Shown: positions 40,986 to 50,948 of the stretch, in pieces
Layout of the letters: every line of letters begins with the position of its first letter
Numbering within the stretch: position 1 is the first letter of the stretch
Program-made: the position numbers and the translations under genes
NCBI GenBank assembly: GCA_005772895.1
Contig: SXIH01000062.1
Span: 1-64,000, forward strand
From: Bacteroidota bacterium
Lineage (GTDB): Bacteria; Bacteroidota; Bacteroidia; 2-12-FULL-35-15
Reading direction: 5' to 3'
Length of the DNA stretch: 64,000 nt
Notes under the pieces: model-generated
The model's database searches: none
Seen by the model: only the letters and a program-made list of their open reading frames with translations
Told to the model about the DNA's origin: nothing

Positions 40986-41585
40986 ATGAATTACATTGAT
41001 ATTCTTCTTTGCATTCCACTTATTTGGGGACTTTATAAAGGTTTTACGAAAGGTCTTGTAATTGAGGCTGCTACGTTGGTAGCTTTCGGATTAGGGGTTT
41101 GGTGCGGAATTACATTTTCGGATTATATTGCTCAAAAATTGACCGAGAATTTTGATTGGCATTCTCCTTATTTGCCAATCATTTCATTTGCATGTGTTTT
41201 TTTACTCATCATCGCCTTTGTTTTTCTGGTTGCAAAAATGATCCAGAAAATGGTGGATGGTGTTGCATTAAGTGCTCTAAACAAGATTGGTGGCATGGTC
41301 TTCGGAGCACTAAAATTTGCTTTGATGATGAGTGTTGTAATTTTTATGATCGATGCAATTGAAGAAAGTTATCCGATGATTTCTTTTAAAACAAAAGAAG
41401 AGTCACTACTCTACAGACCGGTTGGAAAAATTGCACCAACACTTATTCCGGCATTGGATAAAAGTAAAGTAGCCGCAATGATGCCGAAAGCGGAGGATAT
41501 GAAGGTTGAGATTGAAGTTGATCCTGCCAGCTTGTTGGATACAGCTAAAGTGGATGTGAATGTGAAGTTGAAGGACAAACAATGA
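40986..41585 (+). CDS. CvpA family membrane protein
   Basis: The 199-residue product starts MNYIDILLCIPLIWGLYKGF and has four TM helices (about 1-20, 25-45, 63-87, 105-122), with the Gly-rich KGFTKGLVIEA loop after the first helix, the pattern of CvpA (colicin V production) proteins. The C-terminal 70 residues are hydrophilic and acidic/Lys-rich. CvpA proteins affect envelope homeostasis, but the molecular role is not established. It stands alone, convergent with atpG. Confidence 0.85.
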   Translation: MNYIDILLCIPLIWGLYKGFTKGLVIEAATLVAFGLGVWCGITFSDYIAQKLTENFDWHSPYLPIISFACVFLLIIAFVFLVAKMIQKMVDGVALSALNKIGGMVFGALKFALMMSVVIFMIDAIEESYPMISFKTKEESLLYRPVGKIAPTLIPALDKSKVAAMMPKAEDMKVEIEVDPASLLDTAKVDVNVKLKDKQ

Positions 41586-41622
41586 TTCGCGTCATCCCCC
41601 TTCGCCCCCTTCAAAGGGGGAC

Positions 41623-41654
41623 AAAAAAAGACTTGCAACAATCGCTACAAGTCT
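41623..41654 (-). terminator. Terminator downstream of atpG
   Basis: On the minus strand a 7-bp stem AGACTTG/CAAGTCT (41654-41648 with 41635-41629) around a 12-nt loop is followed by a run of T (41629-41623). It would end the atpBEFHAG transcript. The neighbouring palindrome CCCCCTT/AAGGGGG (41605-41620) is a repeat-like sequence on the CvpA side. Confidence 0.6.
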
Positions 41655-41680
41655 CCGAACTCCAAACTCCTGACTCCAAA

Positions 41681-42559
41681 CTACCCAGCCAACGCTTCTG
41701 CTCCGCCTACAATCTCCAATATTTCGTTTGTGATAGCTGCCTGACGTGCTTTGTTGTATGTTAATTTCAACTCTTTAATCAATGCTCCTGCGTTATCTGT
41801 TGCTTTGTGCATTGATGTCATACGGGCTCCGTGCTCTGCAGCGTGTGAATCTAATAATGCTTTAAACAATTGTGTTTTTAATGAACGAGGAATTAAATCA
41901 GCAACGATAAATTCTTTACTTGGTTCAAAAATATATTCTCCAGATTGTTTTTTTTCAGTTGCAGGTGGCGCCTGAACTGGTAAGTATTGTTCTGTTGTAG
42001 TGATTTGTACCGCGGCATTTTTAAATTGATTGTAGATTAATTCTACTTTATCAAATTGTCCGTCAGCAAAAACTTGCATAATTTTTTCTGCAACTGGCGC
42101 TACATTCACAAATGTTAATGCATCATATAGTTCGTTTAATCCGCGAGGCATATCTGAACCAATGATTCCGTATTCTGTTTTCTTAAAGTAATCGTTTGCT
42201 TTTTTACCGATACATAACACACTTACATTCGCTCCTTTGTAATCTTCACGAGCCAATTTGCTGGCTGCTTTCAAAACGTTTGCATTAAATCCACCACACA
42301 ATCCACGGTTTGATGTAATTACAACCAACAACACATTTTTAATCGGACGTTGTTTTGAATATTGTCCATCTGAACTATCCAAACTTGCACTTAAGTTTTC
42401 TAAAATTTCTTTCAACTTACTTGCATATGGGCGCATTTGTGTGATTGCATCCTGAGCTCTACGCAACTTAGCCGCACTCACCATTTTCATAGCGCTTGTG
42501 ATTTGTTGTGTTGAACTTACAGATACTATTCGGTTACGAACCTCTTTTAAATTTGCCAT
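41681..42559 (-). CDS. atpG: ATP synthase F1 gamma subunit
   Basis: Central rotor stalk of F1. The 292-residue product shows the N-terminal coiled coil (MANLKEVRNRIVSVSSTQQI, TSAMKMVSAAKLRRAQ), TSNRGLCGGFNANV, and the C-terminal helix ASRMTAM-like ARMTSMHKATDNAGALIKEL and NKARQAAITNEILEIVGGAEAL. It is the last gene of the atpBEFHAG run; atpD and atpC are not in the window. A 73-nt gap before it contains a degenerate direct repeat of the GATATGAGA type. Confidence 0.97.
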   Translation of the reverse strand: MANLKEVRNRIVSVSSTQQITSAMKMVSAAKLRRAQDAITQMRPYASKLKEILENLSASLDSSDGQYSKQRPIKNVLLVVITSNRGLCGGFNANVLKAASKLAREDYKGANVSVLCIGKKANDYFKKTEYGIIGSDMPRGLNELYDALTFVNVAPVAEKIMQVFADGQFDKVELIYNQFKNAAVQITTTEQYLPVQAPPATEKKQSGEYIFEPSKEFIVADLIPRSLKTQLFKALLDSHAAEHGARMTSMHKATDNAGALIKELKLTYNKARQAAITNEILEIVGGAEALAG

Positions 42560-42632
42560 TTTATTAGATGTTAGATATAAGATATGAGATATGAGAAAAA
42601 AGTCTCACGTCTCAAATCTATAATCTCAATTC

Positions 42633-44210
42633 TTATTTATAGTTTGCAGATAAATCTTTTGCTACTGCTTCCAACACGTTTGTGATTTCGTCAGTGAATT
42701 TTCCTGCTTTTAAATCGTTCAAAATATTTTTGTGTTTTGCTTCTAAGAATGCAACATATTCTGCTTCAAATTCTTTTACTTTATTTACAGGAACGTTACG
42801 CAATAAACCTTTTGTTCCACAGTAAATAATTGCAATTTGTTGCTCAACACGTGCCGGAGAAAATTGTGCTTGTTTCAAAATTTCCACGTTACGTGCACCT
42901 TTATCCAATACTGATTTTGTAGCAGCATCTAAGTCAGAACCAAATTTAGAGAAAGCCTCTAATTCACGGTACTGTGCTTGATCCAACTTCAATGTACCAG
43001 CAACTTTTTTCATGGATTTAATTTGAGCGTTACCACCCACACGTGATACAGAAATACCTACGTTGATTGCTGGACGAACACCCGAGTTAAACAAGTTCAA
43101 CTCCAAGAAAATTTGTCCATCCGTAATCGAAATTACGTTTGTTGGAATGTATGCAGAAACGTCACCCGCTTGTGTTTCAATGATTGGTAAAGCTGTTAAT
43201 GATCCACCGCCTTTTACGATATCTTTAATAGAATCCGGTAAGTCGTTCATGTTTTTAGCGATGTCGTCATTCGAGTTAATCTTCGCAGCACGCTCTAATA
43301 AACGGCTGTGTAAGTAGAATACGTCACCAGGGTAAGCCTCACGTCCTGGAGGTCTACGCAATAACAAAGAAACCTCACGGTAAGCAACCGCTTGTTTTGA
43401 TAAATCATCATAAACAATTAAAGCTGGTTTTCCACAATCACGGAAAAACTCACCAATTGCTGCACCTGCGAAAGGAGCGTAGAATTGCATTGGAGCTGGA
43501 TCAGATGCTGTTGCTGCTACAATTACTGTATAAGCCATTGCACCGTTCTCTTCCAATACACGTTGAATATTCGCTACAGTCGAACCTTTTTGTCCGATTG
43601 CAACATAAATACAAAATACCGGTTGACCAGCTTCGTAAAATTCTTTTTGATTAATAATCGTATCAATCGCAACCGCAGTTTTACCTGTTTGACGGTCACC
43701 AATAATTAACTCACGTTGTCCACGACCGATAGGAATCATCGCATCAATCGCTTTTAATCCTGTTTGTAATGGCTCCGTAACCGGCTGACGGTAGATAACA
43801 CCTGGTGCTTTACGCTCCAAAGGCATTTCATATAGTTTACCTGTGATTGGTCCTTTTCCATCAATTGGATTTCCCATTGTATCAACAACACGGCCTAACA
43901 TTCCTTCACCAACTTGTAGCGAAGCAATTTTACCGGTACGTTTTACAACATCACCTTCTTTAATATCATTTGATGAACCTAAAGTTACAGCTCCAACGTT
44001 GTCTTCTTCCAAGTTCAATACAATTCCTTTTAATCCACTAGCGAATTCGATCAACTCACCTGATTGAACCTTTGAAAGTCCGTAGATACGAGCGATACCA
44101 TCACCTACTTGCAATACAGTTCCTACTTCTTCTAATTCCTGCTCCGATTTGAAACCTGATAATTGCTGTCTTAAGATTGCAGATACTTCTGCCGGTTTTA
44201 CTTCTGCCAT
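42633..44210 (-). CDS. atpA: ATP synthase F1 alpha subunit
   Basis: Non-catalytic nucleotide-binding subunit of F1. The 525-residue product has the beta-barrel N-terminus, the P-loop [28 protein letters not shown]-like [16 protein letters not shown], the ATP synthase signature region [14 protein letters not shown] and the DELSEED-independent C-terminal helical domain. The codon use is more biased than in neighbours, as expected for a highly expressed gene. It follows atpH by 19 nt. Confidence 0.98.
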   Translation of the reverse strand: MAEVKPAEVSAILRQQLSGFKSEQELEEVGTVLQVGDGIARIYGLSKVQSGELIEFASGLKGIVLNLEEDNVGAVTLGSSNDIKEGDVVKRTGKIASLQVGEGMLGRVVDTMGNPIDGKGPITGKLYEMPLERKAPGVIYRQPVTEPLQTGLKAIDAMIPIGRGQRELIIGDRQTGKTAVAIDTIINQKEFYEAGQPVFCIYVAIGQKGSTVANIQRVLEENGAMAYTVIVAATASDPAPMQFYAPFAGAAIGEFFRDCGKPALIVYDDLSKQAVAYREVSLLLRRPPGREAYPGDVFYLHSRLLERAAKINSNDDIAKNMNDLPDSIKDIVKGGGSLTALPIIETQAGDVSAYIPTNVISITDGQIFLELNLFNSGVRPAINVGISVSRVGGNAQIKSMKKVAGTLKLDQAQYRELEAFSKFGSDLDAATKSVLDKGARNVEILKQAQFSPARVEQQIAIIYCGTKGLLRNVPVNKVKEFEAEYVAFLEAKHKNILNDLKAGKFTDEITNVLEAVAKDLSANYK

Positions 44211-44229
44211 TGTTTTATTTATTTGTCTG

Positions 44230-44787
44230 TTAAAATTCTTTTATAAATGGGTTTTCGTTAAAGCTGCGTTTCAATAAATTTAATTTACGTGCGATACTTG
44301 CATCTACTTGTTTATCTCCAACACGTAAAACAAATCCACCGATAATATTTTTGTCGATTTTTTCTTCCAATACTACTTCACTTGCACTTGCTCCTTTTAC
44401 AATCTCCATTACTTTTTTGCGTGTAGTATCATCTAGTCCGCTTGCAGAAGTAACCACTGCAGTTAAAATTTTCTTTTTCTCTTTGTATTGATTCACAAAT
44501 TCAGTCGCAATTTCTGCCAAATAGATTTCTCTTTTTTTAGCAGTAATCAAATGAACATATGCATCAGTAATCTTATTTAATTTTCCGCCAAACACTTCTT
44601 TTAAAACAACTTGTTTTTTATCTGTTTTAATAAGCGGAGATTTTAAGAATGTTACAAAATCGTGATTTGATTTACATAAATCAGCGATTGTTTTCATATC
44701 ACTATACGCTTTTTCCAATGACCCTTGTTCTGTTGAAAGGTCGATGAATGATTTTGCGTATCGTGATGCTACTCTTGTTCCTTGCAT
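44230..44787 (-). CDS. atpH: ATP synthase F1 delta subunit
   Basis: Peripheral stalk subunit joining F1 alpha to the b subunit. The 185-residue product begins [20 protein letters not shown], has a six-helix N-terminal domain and ends with the conserved [20 protein letters not shown] segment. Its ATG lies one base after the atpF stop. Length and order (atpF-atpH-atpA) are standard. Confidence 0.95.
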   Translation of the reverse strand: MQGTRVASRYAKSFIDLSTEQGSLEKAYSDMKTIADLCKSNHDFVTFLKSPLIKTDKKQVVLKEVFGGKLNKITDAYVHLITAKKREIYLAEIATEFVNQYKEKKKILTAVVTSASGLDDTTRKKVMEIVKGASASEVVLEEKIDKNIIGGFVLRVGDKQVDASIARKLNLLKRSFNENPFIKEF

Positions 44788-44788
44788 G

Positions 44789-45283
44789 TTAGTTTAAGTT
44801 AACGTCTTTTAATAACGTGTTCACTAAAGTTTTTTGTTTTTCGTCAGAAGATAATTCTGATTTCAAAATCTTTTCTGCAATCTCAATCGATAATGTTGCA
44901 ACTTGATTTTTCAATTCAGTGATTGCCGCCATTTTTTCGTTTTGAATATTTTCGCGCGCGATGGTCAACAATCTTTCTCCTTCTTTTGTTGCAATTCCTT
45001 TTGCTTCAGAAATCATTTTCTCTCTGATTTCGCGTGCATCTTTCAACAATTGATCGCGCTCGTTTCTTGCATCAGCCAAAATTTTCTCGTTGTTTGATTG
45101 CAAGGCTTTCATTTCTTCTTTTGCTTTTTCAGCTGCATCCAAAGCATTTTGAATAGATGCTTCTCTTTCGTGCAACATATTCAAGATTGGCTTCCAAGCG
45201 AATTTTTTAAGGATAAGTAAAATAATCCCGAAAGAAATACACATCCAAAAAATAAGACCAAATTCCGGTTTAACTAATTCCAT
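44789..45283 (-). CDS. atpF: ATP synthase F0 b subunit
   Basis: Stator subunit anchoring F1 to F0. The 164-residue product has one N-terminal TM (GLIFWMCISFGIILLILKKF) followed by a long polar coiled coil (AWKPILNMLHEREASIQNAL, KLLADARN-like KILADARNERDQLLKDAREI). No second b-type gene is present. It lies 104 nt downstream of atpE; the gap holds an AT-rich repeat. Confidence 0.95.
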   Translation of the reverse strand: MELVKPEFGLIFWMCISFGIILLILKKFAWKPILNMLHEREASIQNALDAAEKAKEEMKALQSNNEKILADARNERDQLLKDAREIREKMISEAKGIATKEGERLLTIARENIQNEKMAAITELKNQVATLSIEIAEKILKSELSSDEKQKTLVNTLLKDVNLN

Positions 45284-45292
45284 GTTTTACAA

Positions 45293-45323
45293 ATTATAAA
45301 TGATGAATTATATATTATAAATT
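45293..45323. repeat. 31-bp AT-rich dispersed repeat, copy 1
   Basis: The stretch beginning ATTATAAATGATGAATTA matches the sequence at 51821-51851 in 29 of 31 positions. It lies between atpE and atpF, 10 bp upstream of the atpF start. Non-coding and semi-palindromic. Confidence 0.6.
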
Positions 45324-45386
45324 TTTGATTCGTTTAAAAATCAGTACTGCAACCAACCGTTGCAATACTGATAATTTGTTTTCGGA

Positions 45387-45680
<294 letters not shown>

Positions 45681-45720
45681 TTAATAAGCTGCCAAAGGAA
45701 TTCAGCTTTAATATTTTTGA

Positions 45721-46905
45721 CTAAAAATTTCTATCGTGATCGTGATCATCGTGTGGGTTGTGCTTGTCGTGCCCTTCATCAATTGCAGAACCGAAATACA
45801 TCGCTGCTAATAATGTGAACACGTATGCTTGTAAAAAGCAAACCAACAATTCTAACATTCCCATAAAAATGGTGAATGCAACTGAAAATACTCCAACACC
45901 CCAACCTAATCCTGTATTCATTTCAGCAAAAATGAAAATCAAACTGAAGAATGACAATGCAATGATGTGACCTGCTAACATGTTTGCAAACAATCGTATC
46001 ATCAATACAAATGGCTTCAAAAACATTCCGAAAATTTCAATTGGAGTTAGCAATACCAACACCCCGATTGGAACCCCAGGCATTGCAAAAATATGTTGCC
46101 AATAATGTTTGTTTGCAGTAACAACAGTGATGATAAATACAACTGCCGCTAACACCATTCCTATTGCTATGTTACCTGTAACGTTAGCGCCTCCTGGAAT
46201 AATTGGAATTAATCCTAACAAGTTGTTAATCCAAATAAAGAAAAACACTGTCAATAAAAAAGGCATGTATTTGTGGTATCTTTTTTCTCCAATTGCTGAT
46301 TTAGCAATATCATCTCTAACGAAAATAATCAAAGGCTCCAACAAGCCTTGCATTCCTTTTGGAGCTTGTCCGGGATTGCGCTTGTACATTTTTGCAGCAG
46401 TAATAAACATCCAAAGCATCAACCCAAAACTCACAAACATTGCCAATACATTTTTTGTAATTGAAATGTCCCAAAGTCCGTTTGTCACCTCTTCGTTCAC
46501 TGTTGAGTGGTGTGCATCCACTTGCTCCATTTCATCAACAGCAACAATGTGATTTTTTTCTAATTTATAACCATTATATGTTTTGTGACCGTGTTCAAAT
46601 TTGTTAGAAAGAAAAATAGAAAGACCTCGTTGAGAAGAGTAAAGAATAACAGGAAGTGGAAGTGAAATGGAGTGTTCGCCTTCTCCGGCAATATGCCAAT
46701 CGTGAGCATCTGTAATGTGTCCGATGATTAATTCACCTGCATTAAACTTATCGCTTTTTTGCTCATGCTTGTCATGATTTTCTGCAGGAGTTGCTTCAGA
46801 TTTATAGTCTTTTTCTTGAGGTTCGTAAGCAAGTACCGAAAGGCTGGTAAAAAGCAGTACAAAAAGAAGTAAAAAATGCTTGAAAATATTGATTTTATTC
46901 GCCAT
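45721..46905 (-). CDS. atpB: ATP synthase F0 a subunit with N-terminal extension
   Basis: Forms the proton half-channels. The 394-residue product is longer than the usual ~270. Residues 1-30 look like a signal peptide (HFLLLFVLLFTSLSVLAYEP), followed by a His/Glu/Lys-rich extracytoplasmic stretch of about 130 residues. The channel core has the essential Arg in VLMIRLFANMLAGHIIALSF and the TM5-6 region to residue 380, then a His/Asp-rich tail (EGHDKHNPHDDHDHDRNF). A TAGATTTGC -7 element lies upstream. The extension is known from other Bacteroidota a subunits; its function is not clear. Confidence 0.95.
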   Translation of the reverse strand: MANKINIFKHFLLLFVLLFTSLSVLAYEPQEKDYKSEATPAENHDKHEQKSDKFNAGELIIGHITDAHDWHIAGEGEHSISLPLPVILYSSQRGLSIFLSNKFEHGHKTYNGYKLEKNHIVAVDEMEQVDAHHSTVNEEVTNGLWDISITKNVLAMFVSFGLMLWMFITAAKMYKRNPGQAPKGMQGLLEPLIIFVRDDIAKSAIGEKRYHKYMPFLLTVFFFIWINNLLGLIPIIPGGANVTGNIAIGMVLAAVVFIITVVTANKHYWQHIFAMPGVPIGVLVLLTPIEIFGMFLKPFVLMIRLFANMLAGHIIALSFFSLIFIFAEMNTGLGWGVGVFSVAFTIFMGMLELLVCFLQAYVFTLLAAMYFGSAIDEGHDKHNPHDDHDHDRNF

Positions 46906-46943
46906 TACACAATATACGTTACACTGTTTTTCAAATTCGGGTG

Positions 46944-46951
46944 CAAATCTA
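46944..46951 (-). promoter_or_regulatory. -7 element of the atpBEFHAG operon
   Basis: TAGATTTG followed by C on the minus strand matches TAnnTTTGC and lies 38 nt before the atpB ATG. It implies that the ATP synthase genes can be transcribed separately from the upstream sprE-bactofilin-atpZ genes. No -33 TTG is evident. Confidence 0.5.
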
Positions 46952-47055
46952 GAAAATTAAACCCGACATATAAAATAAAAAACACCTTTTTTTATATGAT
47001 TTCTATCAATAGGAAAATGGGCATTATAAAGTGAAGAAAATGGGCGACAAAATTT

Positions 47056-47436
47056 TTATTTTTTGAAATGTCGCATAAGCGTAACTACCTCAAATCCACT
47101 ATAAAAAAAGTAGGTAATCAGAAAACATACAATGAAGCCTTGAGCGGTTTCACGGTTGGATAATCCATAAGCTAAAATTATGATTAAATAAACGAATAAT
47201 TTCATGGCTGTCATACCCATAAAATAGGTCACAAATTTTTTAGGGTCTTGAGCAGCGGCTCTAACCAAAATAATATGAATTAAAGCTGTTGTGATGATGA
47301 AAAAAAGCAAAATGACCCAATATATTTTGGTTTGGAAGCTTACAGATGCAAAATGTTGCCAGGCGAGTAAAAGCCCTAGAATAACAACTGAAAATATAGT
47401 GAGCTTAATAAAAAAAGGACGGAAGGTTGAGAGCAT
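47056..47436 (-). CDS. Small membrane protein, AtpI-like, upstream of atpB
   Basis: The 126-residue product has four TM helices (about 8-28, 36-56, 68-92, 98-118) and basic ends (MRHFKK). Position directly between atpZ and atpB, two bases after the atpZ stop, and this four-helix layout match ATP synthase subunit I (AtpI), which helps assemble the c ring in other bacteria. Sequence motifs are weak, so the call rests on context. Confidence 0.65.
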   Translation of the reverse strand: MLSTFRPFFIKLTIFSVVILGLLLAWQHFASVSFQTKIYWVILLFFIITTALIHIILVRAAAQDPKKFVTYFMGMTAMKLFVYLIIILAYGLSNRETAQGFIVCFLITYFFYSGFEVVTLMRHFKK

Positions 47437-47438
47437 TT

Positions 47439-47672
47439 TTATTTCTTAATGAAGTCTTTTATAAAAACATAAATGGCCATAAAAACAGAGGCCATTGCTA
47501 AAACAAGCGTAAATATTGGGAATTTTAATGCGAGCCATTCATCCAGCTTAACACCACCATAGGTTCCTGCACCCATAATAGCGGCCATTTTTATTCCCAT
47601 ACCGGAATATTTCAAATAAATATTAGGCTGTTTGTTCGGAAAGTTTGGTTTGGGCTTGTTCTGTTCTTTCAC
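47439..47672 (-). CDS. AtpZ/AtpI-family protein
   Basis: The 77-residue product has a polar N-terminus (MKEQNKPKPNFPNKQPN) and two TM helices around YSGMGIKMAAIMGAGTYGGVKLDEWLALKFP and FTLVLAMASVFMAIYVFI. The GVKLDEW and FP elements between the helices are typical of the AtpZ/AtpI family, implicated in F0 assembly or Mg2+ handling. Its first 50 nt overlap the 3' end of the bactofilin gene in another frame. Confidence 0.8.
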   Translation of the reverse strand: MKEQNKPKPNFPNKQPNIYLKYSGMGIKMAAIMGAGTYGGVKLDEWLALKFPIFTLVLAMASVFMAIYVFIKDFIKK

Positions 47673-48042
47673 CTTTTATGTCTTTAATTACTCCACCCAT
47701 GCTACAAGTTCCTGTAAAAGTAGCCCCCGGTTCAATCGCTATTTTGTTGGTGATAATATCTCCCGATAATTTTGAAGATGCTTTTAAAGCCAATAGTTCA
47801 GCCACACCAATTTTTCCTTTGATAGTTCCTGAAATGTCGGCATTCTGACAAATAATTTCGCCTTCAACAAAACCTGAAACACCAATAACCAGCTTCCCTT
47901 TTACATTTATTGAACCTGTTAATGATCCATCAATGCGCATATCGCCATTAGTAGTAATATCTCCTTCAATAGTAGTTCCAGCACCAATCAAATTAACTGA
48001 TTGGCTGTCTGATTCGTTATTTTTTGCCATTTTATTGAACAT
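47623..48042 (-). CDS. Bactofilin
   Basis: Polymer-forming cytoskeletal protein (DUF583). The 139-residue product has a short disordered N-terminus, then a right-handed beta-helix core of about 95 residues (IGAGTTIEGDITTNGDMRID, GSLTGSINVKGKLVIG, ASSKLSGDIITNKIAIEPGA) and a charged tail (GERTEQAQTKLSEQTA). A second Met at residue 5 (48030) may be the true start. It overlaps atpZ by 50 nt and follows sprE by 60 nt. Bactofilins scaffold envelope-associated processes. Confidence 0.93.
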   Translation of the reverse strand: MFNKMAKNNESDSQSVNLIGAGTTIEGDITTNGDMRIDGSLTGSINVKGKLVIGVSGFVEGEIICQNADISGTIKGKIGVAELLALKASSKLSGDIITNKIAIEPGATFTGTCSMGGVIKDIKGERTEQAQTKLSEQTA

Positions 48043-48102
48043 TTTAATGCTTTTTGCCTCTTTTTTGCGTAAAACTAGTCATTTTTCATCAAAAACACCA
48101 AT

Positions 48103-50763
48103 TTATTTGAAGTTTTGAGTAAAAAACTGCTCATATTCAACTATGTTTTTGTCCTTATAAAAAATGGTATAGTTTTCAGCTGATATAACAAATGTCTGAT
48201 AGCTTCCTTTTTCTAAATCTACAAACAGCTCCTTTTTTGCAGAAAGCGCATCAAAATAATTCATCGCTTTATCTTTCCCTTCAAATGTTTTCACATTCAC
48301 CATTTGATGTGTAATGTCTAAAAATACACTTGAAATAGAAATGTCGGCTGTACTAAACATTTGAGTATTAAAATCAGAAAGCTTGGTTTTAAATTTATTC
48401 AAATCGCCTTTCCCGTTTTCTACAATAACTAAACAATAATATTCTCCGTCTTCTTTAAAAATAAACTTTACCGGATCTTTTGGAGTTGTTGAATTAGTTG
48501 TAGAATCAACTGTTGTAATAGTAGTAGGATTTTTTTGTTGTTTTATCATGTCCAACATTTCCTGAGCTTTTTCTTTAACAGGATCTTTCGGATATTTTAC
48601 GGTTACTTGTGTTAATGCATTTTCAAATGCTGTAATGTCTTGCGTTCTTCCTATACAAAGTGCCTTTAAAAAAGTAAACTGAGGCATTAAATTACTCTTA
48701 GAATACAACGAATCGGCACGCATACAATTTTGATATGCCTGATTGTAATCTGCTGCAGTATATAACTGATATGTTTCTGTATAAAACTTTTCTACCTGGC
48801 TTTTGCTAGCTGCAATATCTGCTGCATAACTAGGATTTCTGATAATGGTTGCATAATCCGAATCGGGGTAATCTTTTAATAATAAATCTTTATAGTAATC
48901 CGATTTCGGCTGGTTGTTCATCGATAAGTAAATCCGATAAAGCTGATAGTAAGATGTCAGCTTGTATTTATTTTCCGGGAAACGCTGCAACAATTCTTCG
49001 AATGATTCAACCGATTTTTGATTGTTCAACAATTGCTCTTTATAAATTGAACCAACATTATAATATGCTTCTACAATTTTCATGTTCGATTTTGCAAAAG
49101 CATCAGGAGTTAAAGGAATATTTTTTAAGTAATAATTTTTATCTTTTTTGTTTTTTGTTTTGGAACCAAGTGAAGTGCCACCATTCAATGTTTGAGCAGA
49201 ATCGCTAATATCGTTTACTCCTTCATCCACAATAGCCCCCACAACATCTTTTTCGCTTCGTCTCCAATTGTCTTCCAGTTTACGACTTCCCCACTTTTTA
49301 GTAAATGCTCCTGCACCAAAACTAACCGTTGCGGGATTGTAAAAATACCAAGCACTCGAACCGGCATTTGCATTCTCATTTGTTGTTGGTGTTACATTGT
49401 TTTGTGCGTTTGTTAATTGAAATAATCGTTCTTCTTCTTTTCGTTTTTCCTCCTCTTCAATTTTTGTAATCATGTTTTCAATTGTCTTCTCTCTTTCTAC
49501 TTCACTCATTTTCCCTAATCGTTGTAAACTGTCTTCCAGAACAATCACATTTAAATTTACAACCAATGCTGTTAAACTTTTTTTCTTTTCATCAATCACT
49601 GCATAATCCAGATAATCTTTTGGTAAAAAAGTCATGGTGCTATCATAATTGGCCTGAGCATTTTTATAATCCGGTTTGTCAAAATAAATATCTGCTCGCT
49701 TTAAATAAGAAAGCGCCTTTTGTGTATTGTTTGAAGTGCTTGCTTTAATTGATTTAGAAAGATAAGTAAGTGCAAGCGGAACATCGTTCTCTTTCACTGC
49801 AATATCTGCTAAAGCATAATAAATCTGGTCCTGGAATTCAATGTTCTTATCATCGCGCAACATTTTGTTCAATTGCTTTTTAATGATTTTACTTCCTCCT
49901 TCACTAATGTCATACAACTTCGCACGATTGATTTGTGCATTAAATGCCATATCATAAGAAGGATGAAGTCCGGGAACCAAAGAATAATACTGAGAAGCTT
50001 TTTTGTTGTCGCCCAACTTTTCATATACCTGAGCAAGCACATAAGTGTATCGGGCTTTGGTAGTTTTTTTACGTGTTAAAGCAATTGCTTTTAAAAGATG
50101 TTTTATGGAAGCGTTATAATCTTCCCGTTTGATATAGTAATCTGCAGTAACCGCAGCTAACTCCCGTTGATAAGATCTGTCGTTAGGAAAATCTGTTGCA
50201 TTTCTGATTTCATCCAAGCTCGCTTCTGTCAATGAATAGCTTCCAATTTCATTATTTGTTCGCATCATCCAAAGCATACCTGTATACTTTGCTTCCGGGT
50301 TAGGATAAATTTTTGAAACGTATTCAAACGCTTCTAATGCAGAAAATAAATCGCGTTTATAAAAATGCGCCTTGCCTATCAAAACATAATTTTCGTCAAT
50401 CCATTTACAAGCATTCGGAATTTCTTTTTTAGATTTTCTTTCCGTGATGGTATGCCGCTGAATTACAACGGAAGATTTTTTAATTGTTTTATCGCAATCG
50501 CTGTAAAAGGTTTTGGAGGTTGTATTGTTGGTATAAATAAAAAGGGGAATAATTTTAGAAAAATCGTCTTTATGAACCTTTTCGATTTTTTTTACAGTTT
50601 CTTTAATGTTCTCATTGGAATAAAAATAACCATTAAAACGGGCCGTCATATTATGCCAGCCTCTATGCATAAAAGTATTTCTGTTTGTTTTGCAACTGTT
50701 TAAAAACAATGCAAGACAAACCAATAAAATTAAACCAAAATAGTAATTGTTCTTCCTTTTCAT
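48103..50763 (-). CDS. sprE: SprE/PorW-type TPR lipoprotein of the type IX secretion/gliding machinery
   Basis: The 886-residue product is a lipoprotein (LALFLNSCKTNRNT, lipobox Cys24). It starts with a conserved region (FMHRGWHNMTARFNGYFYSN, IKETVKKIEKVHKDDFSKII, IPLFIYTNN) and continues with many TPR units over 100-760 and a C-terminal beta domain (YCLVIVENGKGDLNKFKTKL). This fits SprE of Flavobacterium and PorW of Porphyromonas, required for T9SS secretion and, where present, gliding. The several T9SS cargo proteins in this window show the pathway is used. Other T9SS core genes are not here. Confidence 0.8.
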   Translation of the reverse strand: MKRKNNYYFGLILLVCLALFLNSCKTNRNTFMHRGWHNMTARFNGYFYSNENIKETVKKIEKVHKDDFSKIIPLFIYTNNTTSKTFYSDCDKTIKKSSVVIQRHTITERKSKKEIPNACKWIDENYVLIGKAHFYKRDLFSALEAFEYVSKIYPNPEAKYTGMLWMMRTNNEIGSYSLTEASLDEIRNATDFPNDRSYQRELAAVTADYYIKREDYNASIKHLLKAIALTRKKTTKARYTYVLAQVYEKLGDNKKASQYYSLVPGLHPSYDMAFNAQINRAKLYDISEGGSKIIKKQLNKMLRDDKNIEFQDQIYYALADIAVKENDVPLALTYLSKSIKASTSNNTQKALSYLKRADIYFDKPDYKNAQANYDSTMTFLPKDYLDYAVIDEKKKSLTALVVNLNVIVLEDSLQRLGKMSEVEREKTIENMITKIEEEEKRKEEERLFQLTNAQNNVTPTTNENANAGSSAWYFYNPATVSFGAGAFTKKWGSRKLEDNWRRSEKDVVGAIVDEGVNDISDSAQTLNGGTSLGSKTKNKKDKNYYLKNIPLTPDAFAKSNMKIVEAYYNVGSIYKEQLLNNQKSVESFEELLQRFPENKYKLTSYYQLYRIYLSMNNQPKSDYYKDLLLKDYPDSDYATIIRNPSYAADIAASKSQVEKFYTETYQLYTAADYNQAYQNCMRADSLYSKSNLMPQFTFLKALCIGRTQDITAFENALTQVTVKYPKDPVKEKAQEMLDMIKQQKNPTTITTVDSTTNSTTPKDPVKFIFKEDGEYYCLVIVENGKGDLNKFKTKLSDFNTQMFSTADISISSVFLDITHQMVNVKTFEGKDKAMNYFDALSAKKELFVDLEKGSYQTFVISAENYTIFYKDKNIVEYEQFFTQNFK

Positions 50764-50948
50764 TCTTCTTTCGTGTTTCTACAGATAAAAACGGCTGAGT
50801 TCTAGCTCAGCACAACACTATATAACTGCAGAATGGCAAAAATATTTTATTTTTCTCTAAAAACGTCACAAATTACTAATTATTCCGCACCTGACAGCAC
50901 AATTATTGCCCCTTTTAACCAAATTATTTTGCGATATTTGTGGCTTCT

